DNA of 64,000 nt from Pseudoips prasinana (Eukaryota > Arthropoda > Insecta > Lepidoptera > Nolidae). The stretch lies in assembly GCA_951640165.1 (NCBI GenBank), contig OX621241.1, forward strand, positions 16,621,001 through 16,685,000, read 5' to 3'. The notes under the pieces were generated by a model. It did not search any database. It was not told where the DNA came from and was given only the letters and a program-made list of their open reading frames with translations. A program made the translations under genes and the position numbers. Position 1 is the first letter of the stretch; each line of letters opens with the position of its first letter. Shown piece by piece: positions 57,642 to 64,000 of the stretch.

Positions 57642-58009
57642 TACATATATGGAATGTATTGAACTACAATATAAGCCTTCCATAGCGCATAAGTTTTATA
57701 CCGTAGTGATTACCGGAAGCAATGCATGTTTATGTTGGTAGGTACTTCCTTCTTGGCACGTTTAACCTGAAGTGTTATACGCAATACCGTATGTTATTGT
57801 TCCTACGTCATATTTTGCAACTTCATAATAATAATTATGATAATAGGTCTTACCTAGTTTACATATTAGTAAGAACTTTTTTCGGGACTCTTCTCTAGTC
57901 ATCTCTTCCTCGTTGACCTCGTGTTTAATGAAGTACTGTTTTCAAATGGTGGGTCAGGTCTCAAAGTGTTATAGGGAATTTACTGGCCAGAAAATCTCTC
58001 ATTTCAACT
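57642..58009. other. No gene recognised
   Basis: AT-rich DNA; nothing nameable. Confidence 0.5.
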
Positions 58010-58200
58010 CTGGAGTCAGGAATATGGCGATGTTATTACTGCATGCCTTGTAGAGTACCCAAAGCCGTCTGTCCTATACCTGACCTTTCCCTATCATGTA
58101 AATGATCATAAGTTAGAGAGTGCCGTCTCGTACGTATTTGGCTGTCGCTTCTTTGAGACTGGCCGTAGTTTTAATTTGGCCTGGAGCACTGTTACTTAGC
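58010..58200 (+). mobile_element. SINE family C, diverged copy
   Basis: TGGAGTCAGGAATATGGCG, GTAGAGTACCCAAAGCCGTC, TGTCCTATACCTGACCTTTC and TTGAGACTGGCCGTAG align in order with 63450-63665. The head is missing. Confidence 0.6.
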
Positions 58201-59222
58201 TCATACATACTCAATGAGCAAAGAAGTTGTAGTTAGTGACAATGTAAGTAAAATCAATGAGTTCCAAAGAAAAAATGGACCTTACTTATAAATACGGATC
58301 AACAACATTCGCAAACTATTCCTTGATTATAAGTTACGAGGAATAGGGTGTGGAAGAATTAACGTATTTATGCTTCACCAAATGGCGGGTTTACTAATAC
58401 TAATACATTATCTAATACATTTTAAATCAATGTAATAACATTTTGTGAGGATTCAGAATCGTCTCAAGCAACAAACGGTTTGTTTTAATTATTCAAAGAA
58501 ACAAAGACTCTGTTATCAATGTCTTCACAATCAATCATTATGATGTAATTAATTACGTAATTATGACTACATATTTACAATTTCATGGAGGTTATTTTCT
58601 AAGTGGTATATTTTATAAATATATTTATATTAATTATTATTTTCTAACAGTGATACCTGTATATCATCTTTGTCTTTTTAATATTGTTTAAAATTGTTAA
58701 TTTTATAAAATAATGATTTACATTAATTACTCATATCTAGACTCTGTGTAGCGAGTTCGATTCCCATACCGAACAAGTTTAGTATAAACACACCAATAGT
58801 TACCTTTTTTTTAATATTATATTATTTCTATTGACAGGAACTTCCCTAACCATTGACTCGACAAGCGATGACTGCACAAACTAATATAATACGGCGTACT
58901 ATTAACCGCCACTGCCCTGTCATGACCATGACTATTCCACTAACAATAAGTTACTAAGATCATCCTAAAGGCAACGATTTCTGAGAAAAACATATGGTTT
59001 TGGATCAAATAGTGGTCACAGGATGTTTTTTTTTTTGCTGTTTTACTAACCGTCGGGTCATTTTACAGCCCTAGACAAACATTTATTTTAATAAAGTACG
59101 ATGACACAATTGCAACAACGAATAACTATCCGCCAAACGACATAGGTTAGGTTATAGAGTAACCATTAATGATTGCCATCAAAATGGGACGGAAAAATTT
59201 ATCCATGGGCGAAACTTATGAC
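58201..59222. other. No gene recognised
   Basis: AT-rich DNA. GAGTTCGATTCCCATACCG at 58751-58769 is a lone B-box-like word. Confidence 0.45.
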
Positions 59223-59580
59223 GTTACGTTGGCGTGGTTTGTAAATACTTGCCTTCCACGCCGAGGTCATCGGTTCAATTCGGCCCCAGAACATATCTGT
59301 TTGTCCTGAGCCTGTGTGTAATTATCTATATACGTATGTATTTACCAAAGAAAAGTAGTAAGTATATGTAGTACCTATATCAGTTTTCCACAGTACAGAC
59401 GCCAGCACATCAAGCTACCCCAATCTGTCAAATTTCACCAATTAAAAGTGACCATAAGGGTCACTTTTAATTGGTGAAATTTGACAGATTGGGGTAGCGG
59501 GATGTGATAGCGTCTGTACAAGCTCTGCTTAGTTTGGGATCAGATGGCCTTGTGTGAATAATGTCCCAGGACATTATAGG
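59223..59580 (+). mobile_element. SINE family A, split by a MITE
   Basis: Head ACGTTGGCGTGGTTTGTAAA and CATCGGTTCAATTCGGCCCC; body TTTGTCCTGAGCCTGTGTG; the 3' part resumes at CAAGCTCTGCTTAGTTTGGG after the MITE and ends in CAGGACATTAT. Confidence 0.8.
59396..59516. mobile_element. Palindromic TA-flanked MITE (family C), copy 2
   Basis: Inserted in the SINE between TA at 59394-59395 and 59517-59518; removing one TA plus the element restores the SINE as CAGTACAAGC. Inner arms of about 40 bases are identical (GCTACCCCAATCTGTCAAAT onward to GTGACC). The loop is five bases or fewer. Ends CAGACGCC/GCGTCTG as in 25062-25191. Confidence 0.9.
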
Positions 59581-60039
59581 AAAAAATTATATAATATCGG
59601 TAAATGTTCAAAAGTTGGACTGGATCGCCCAAAGCCAGACGTGTGGTTACGTAGCACGTTGACACGCATAATATGGCATACGGCGGAACGTTTTCTGACC
59701 TGATAGAACGTCCTAAGTAGGTACCCAATAACGTAACAAGTCAACCGAGGAGTTTAACCTCGGTTAAAGGTAAAAGGTTGACGTTGTATAAGTAGTTGGG
59801 TAATGGCCTGGATAAATGCACACTAATAGCTTACTTTTATACAATCCAAGTACAATTGGTGACGCAAATACGGATTTACGTATTATCTATAATTTACTGA
59901 CTTTTAATAAAAGTTTTTCATTTTACGAGCAGTTCAATAGGATAAGGACTAGTAGGTTATGTTCTTGCGCGAAAGGTCATCAAAGGTCATAATTTATTAC
60001 GAAGTTGTGAAGACTGGCTAAACACATAGGCAAACACAA
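59581..60039. other. No gene recognised
   Basis: AT-rich DNA; nothing nameable. Confidence 0.5.
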
Positions 60040-60880
60040 GGTTGACTCTCTTAATCCGATGGTATTACGGGGAGATGCATGAGAGGGTGGTTTAATTTTA
60101 GGATTTTTTGTGCTCCTTTCGCTCTACGTTAATATCGACGCGGGCTTCTCGTCCGATTTAGGTTCGGAGAGGGCATTTCATTGATTCGAATGCAAAAGGT
60201 CATGGAGGACGCTGGTGGTCGTGACGCGTTCGCGGTCGTACTCTCATCCGGCCACTACGATGAATCAGTTGCTATGTAGTGCTGCGAGAGTCGCTAATGG
60301 TCTTCACTTGGTCTAGGTAAGTAGTGATCTCATCGTCCGGATCGTACAAGACGTTCCCGGGACGACAATGCTTACTTGAGAGATGAAGAAGCGTGTAATT
60401 GACCGCCTTTACCACTAAATGGCTTGGATGGTGAGTGGCAGAGTCAAAAAAACTACACGCGTTAGAAGTTATACTTCTTAATATACAACTTGAACATAGT
60501 TATCAATTTTCATACCACCTAGAACTAACGTCATGCTGTTATTTTTATGATGCGCGCGCACGATGCGCGCGCATCGTAAAAATTCACTCTCATACCACCT
60601 AGAACTAACTTCATGCTGTTAAATTTTCGTCGGTGTGCGCGCGCATCGTAAAAATTCACTCTCATCATTTTTCTCCATCGCGCCAAAAGAAGTATAACTT
60701 CAATAATCGTTTGGACGCCTGTTTCGTCCACAGCTTGATGAGATCGGCGTGTAAGCGTCTGTTTCGGACGTACGATGATGCGCCCTCGGCACCTTGGTAC
60801 GTCCGCAATAGAAGTCTTGTTATTTCTCACCTTGTTCGTAAGGGACATTTTACTGCGCGCATTCAGGAGGCATTGTAATT
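60040..60880. other. GC-richer unassigned block
   Basis: Higher GC than its flanks, with no recognised protein. It includes GGCCACTACGATGAATCAGT, ATCGTCCGGATCGTACAAGA and a plus-strand frame ending at 60878 (RNRSLVISHLVRKGHFTAR near its end). I suspect an unnamed repeat, without a second copy here to prove it. Confidence 0.35.
60511..60662. repeat. Tandem duplication with alternating GC tracts
   Basis: Units 60511-60590 and 60591-60662 both run from CATACCACCTAGAACTAAC to GCATCGTAAAAATTCACTCT. Each carries GCGCGCGCATCG, and unit 1 has a second GATGCGCGCGCACG. Confidence 0.85.
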
Positions 60881-61659
60881 GATCGGGCGCATATCGACTT
60901 TTTTCTTAAAGCTGCCTTTTATCTTCCTGAATTACTCGTGGGATCCAAGATAGTAAAAGTGGCACCGCACTCAGATTTTTTCAATGTGTACCATTATTAC
61001 AGGAGTTGCAGTGGTGGGTATGGCACTGGTTCCTAAATAATAGGAATATAATTGATGTTTAAACGTAGTGGTATGAAGGGACCTAGTTTTCTATTTGCAT
61101 AATTCAAATATTAAAATCGACTGTCCTACAATGGCATTGTTTATTCGGATAATGGGTATATTCCTTAAGTTCTAAAATTCTAGCAAACTAAGCGACGGTT
61201 TCCTATTGGCAATATTAATCTTGACCCCATTTTTAATGACCACCACGTTTCCGGTGACATGAGTCGCTTGTGCCAACATTACGAGCGTGACGTCAATTTT
61301 TCTAGGCTAAGTGCTATTGGCGCCATTTTTATTGATTCGAAATAACTCCATTATAACTATTTCAGGTCTCCGGAAAGTTATTTGAGTAAATGTTGAAAAA
61401 TTTATTGTACTAAGCGAATTTGTGAGACGAAAAATAGGTTCTAACTGAGCTTTTAGGTTTTCTTCCAGAATGACCTCTGTGGTTATTCAGATATATAAAC
61501 CTATATATTCGCTTCTTCTTAGTAATTGCTATGAAAAAGCAGTGTTTCACAAACTTAAAAGAAATGAATATTTTCAAATTTACTTAAGCATCCCAACTGA
61601 CACCTGACGACCAAAAATATTGAGATAGAGAACCATAATCTCTTCTATTACTTCTCTTA
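60881..61659. other. No gene recognised
   Basis: AT-rich DNA; nothing nameable. Confidence 0.5.
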
Positions 61660-61776
61660 GAGCCGATTTCACCGTTAAAATTAAACGCGATCAATGCACG
61701 CTAAACTCAGTTACAGGAAGCGGAACCGAGTTTAGCGTCAATTGATCGCGTTTAATTTTAACGGTGAAATCGGCTC
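61660..61776. mobile_element. Harbinger-type MITE (family H), copy 2
   Basis: 117 bases with identical ends GAGCCGATTTCACCGTTAAA and its complement, flanked by TTA (61657-61659 and 61777-61779). The 3-bp TTA duplication is typical of PIF/Harbinger. Internal inverted CTAAACTCAG and GCGATCAAT words. Confidence 0.85.
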
Positions 61777-61779
61777 TTA

Positions 61780-61925
61780 GTAGGCTTCGATTCCCACCCA
61801 GGACAGATGTTTGCGTGCATGAATTCGTCTGTTCGTTTCTGTATGTATTTACTAAAGAAAAGTAGTGTATGCTCTGCTTAGTTTGGGATCAGATGGCCGT
61901 GTATGAAATATGTCCCAGTATATAA
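61780..61925 (+). mobile_element. SINE family A, head lost at MITE junction
   Basis: CTTCGATTCCCACCCAGGAC (B-box), TGTATGTATTTACTAAAG and GCTCTGCTTAGTTTGGGATC to GTCCCAGTATATAATTAT. An internal part around the spacer is deleted. Confidence 0.7.
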
Positions 61926-62034
61926 TTATAAATAATTGTAATATTATAAAATGTATCTAATTATGATTATATCCATTTTATAAATCAGTTTGAAACATCC
62001 CCAAGCAAACTCGAAATTTCTCCAATGCCAAAAA

Positions 62035-62075
62035 GTACTGTATTTCAAATGTATTGAGCATTTGAAATACAGTAC
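62035..62075. repeat. Perfect hairpin, 17-bp arms
   Basis: GTACTGTATTTCAAATG, loop TATTGAG, exact reverse complement. Confidence 0.9.
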
Positions 62076-63244
62076 CTAATAAACATTTTTGTATTTTAAA
62101 AGTACAAACTTTTTAATTAAATGAAATTCATATACATACATAGCTCCACGTCATCTTTTATAATATTATTATCTCAACAGGCACACAAGCTTTGTCACTG
62201 TGCTTCGGTTCATCGAATGCGGCTCACGTTTCTGAAAACATACATTTTGTTATTATCTGCGTACGTCACTCAACAGTGGTCTGATATGGCGTGATTGCGA
62301 AAAAAATATTTAATAAAACTTCTTAGAGATAATGGAGACGGGGATTTCTGGGCCTGGCTGTAATAAGTTGAGATATGGTTTAAATAAGGCGTTATATTTT
62401 TCTATTTAAAACTGTAAAAAAATTACCCAATTTACAATCTGGGAAACGAGAAATCTCAAAATAAGTTTAAGTCACGAATTAAATTGGTTGTTGATTACTA
62501 AAATCGATTAACGTTAATGAGTTCAAACAATGTAATATAAATCCTCTTGCACCAGACACCAGTAACCGATTTAATTATAATAATTATTAAATACATTGAC
62601 ATAATGTCAACAGTAAAAAATTAAATATCAACAAAATAAATAGAAATCATAATATCGGTTATCGTTCAAATCGATTTATTAATAATTGGCAACTATATTT
62701 TTAATCTATGACATGGTTGACAGATTTTGAATTTTAATCTATGATGGGTCACTCGTTTCTCGTATCGTTTAGTGCGTGTGTGATTTGAGTAATTTTTTAT
62801 TGTTTTGTTTACATATTCCTCGACAACTGCATTCTCTCTACGGACTTCTGATATTGCTTAACGTGTACGACTTTTGATAACATACTCGACACGGATAACT
62901 ATTAAATAGCAATCGCCCTTAAAAATCAGCTGTTTACTATAGGTTGGTACATAACCTCTCATTTAAGACGAAATCTTTTATAACTCTGCTCACAGATTGA
63001 TTTATTCCATGGATTTTTTAGTGATTGGCTGATAATTTAAAGACCTATTAATTGACACCACTTTTATCTTTGTACATCCTAGCCCAATATTCTAAGAAAA
63101 CGTATCCGTCTCCTTAACGTATGCAAAAAAGATTCCTTTTTTCAAAAAACAGCGCGGTCTTGGAAGTTCTTCAGTGTCTTATAGAGGACAGGCGGCTCTA
63201 CTGACTTCCTATTGGAAGCGTTTATAAACGTTCGTTGAGTGCTT
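62076..63244. other. No gene recognised
   Basis: AT-rich DNA; nothing nameable. Confidence 0.5.
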
Positions 63245-63845
63245 ACCATCATATTAATAATAATAATATCTGATACCAAACTATCTATCTGATACCAAAC
63301 TAAGCAGAGCTTTTACTATGGAAACCTGATAACTGATATACTACTTACACCTATTATTTTCTTTTGGTCTAGCGGAGCGTGTTTAACCGCAGAGGTCCTG
63401 GGTTCAAATCCCGGGTCGGGGCAAAAAGTGATATTGGGATTTCTCAGTATCAGCCCGAAGTCTGGAAGTTAGCGGTATTACACCCCCGTGCCTCGGAGAG
63501 CACGTAAAGCCGTCGGTCCTGTACCTGAACTCTTTCCTGTCGTGTCGCTAGGCGTCCCATCGGATCATGAGAGCGATGGAATAGAAAGTGCCCCTGTGTT
63601 TGCACACACACTTGTGCACTATAATATGTCATGCGCAATTGCATAGTCTCCATTAAGACTGGCCGCCGAGGCCGAAATTCAGTCGAGAAGATTTTTCTTT
63701 TGTTAATACGTGTTTATATTGTTAATTACACCCAGACTCAGGACAAACAGACATGATCATGCTCACAAATATTTGTCCTGGTGTGAAAGGCAAGTATTTA
63801 CCAAGCACGGCAACGGCCCGTCGCCATGTACTAGGCAGGCCATAG
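63245..63845 (-). mobile_element. SINE family A, split by SINE family C
   Basis: On the minus strand the 5' half is 63845 down to about 63703 (GGGCCGTTGCCGTGCTTGG, TGTTTGTCCTGAGTCTGGGT). The 3' half is 63356 down to 63245 (AAAAGCTCTGCTTAGTTTGG). The two halves are contiguous in other copies but separated here by 63367-63692. Confidence 0.75.
63367..63692 (+). mobile_element. tRNA-derived SINE, family C, full copy
   Basis: Head GTCTAGCGGAGCGTGTTTAA and GGTCCTGGGTTCAAATCCCG (A- and B-boxes); body GGAGAGCACGTAAAGCCGTC and GAGCGATGGAATAGAAAGTG; 3' part TTAAGACTGGCCGCCGAGG. Flanked by a 10-base duplication, TTTTCTTTTG, at 63357-63366 and 63693-63702, inside SINE family A. Confidence 0.85.
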
Positions 63846-64000
63846 TTATACTTGCTTAAACTAGGATAAAATCAATGACTAGCTATATGACCTATTGCAT
63901 CGTAATAAGATAATATCAACTTCACTGGCGCTACAACGCTGTCATATGTATAATTTATCTATTTATCTCACTACCCACCAAGCTTCCTACTGCACATGTT

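Noticed and set aside
63366..63430. A tRNA gene suggested by the A- and B-box words
   Set aside because: It continues into a SINE body shared with 48218 and 58010, is flanked by a target duplication, and no full cloverleaf is evident.

Overview
The window looks like lepidopteran (moth or butterfly) nuclear DNA. It is AT-rich, has no operons, and is packed with repeats of types familiar from Lepidoptera: Helitrons starting TC and ending CTAG, several tRNA-derived SINE families, RTE, R4/Dong and other LINE fragments, mariner and pogo DNA transposons, and many short inverted-repeat MITEs. A noctuid-like moth is my guess, from remembered repeat sequences rather than a search. I found no tRNA, rRNA, CRISPR array or bacterial-type feature.

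Layout. 1-13 kb: a dispersed retroposon 3' end, a gag relic, a cluster of GAGATCTCGTT palindromes (4.3-5.3 kb), SINEs, a Harbinger-type MITE and a Helitron. 13.5-20.2 kb: a second retroposon copy, a GC-rich foldback element (14.6-15.1 kb), two LINE tails, and a 1.8-kb dyad-symmetric element (18.15-19.94 kb) carrying about eleven copies of a GATTCTATTACCGAC-like motif. 20.9-24.0 kb: an intact RTE-type endonuclease/reverse transcriptase reading frame on the minus strand. 24-29 kb: MITEs, including one whose empty target is preserved in a neighbouring tandem copy. 28.9-29.4 kb: the best candidate host gene, a CpG-rich promoter and a first coding exon ending at a GTAAGC donor. 33.9-37.0 kb: a 5'-truncated R4/Dong LINE next to an ATT microsatellite and bracketed by inverted piggyBac-like fragments. 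38.0-41.1 kb: a complete pogo-type element with TA duplication and a lightly damaged transposase carrying a PHD-like finger. 42.65-43.93 kb: a complete mariner with an intact DD34D transposase. 44-64 kb: nested SINEs and MITEs, Helitron and LINE remnants, and long stretches with nothing I can name.

There is no shared pathway here. The coding content is almost all transposon-derived. The mariner and RTE supply intact enzymes (a cut-and-paste transposase and a target-primed reverse transcriptase) that could in principle mobilise non-autonomous relatives. Nested insertions give a relative chronology: SINE family A predates a TA-flanked palindromic MITE and a SINE family C copy, and SINE family B predates a repeat J insertion.

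Limits. Family names rest on recognised protein motifs, termini and target duplications read by eye. Boundaries of degenerate repeats are approximate, and no database search or folding calculation was run.
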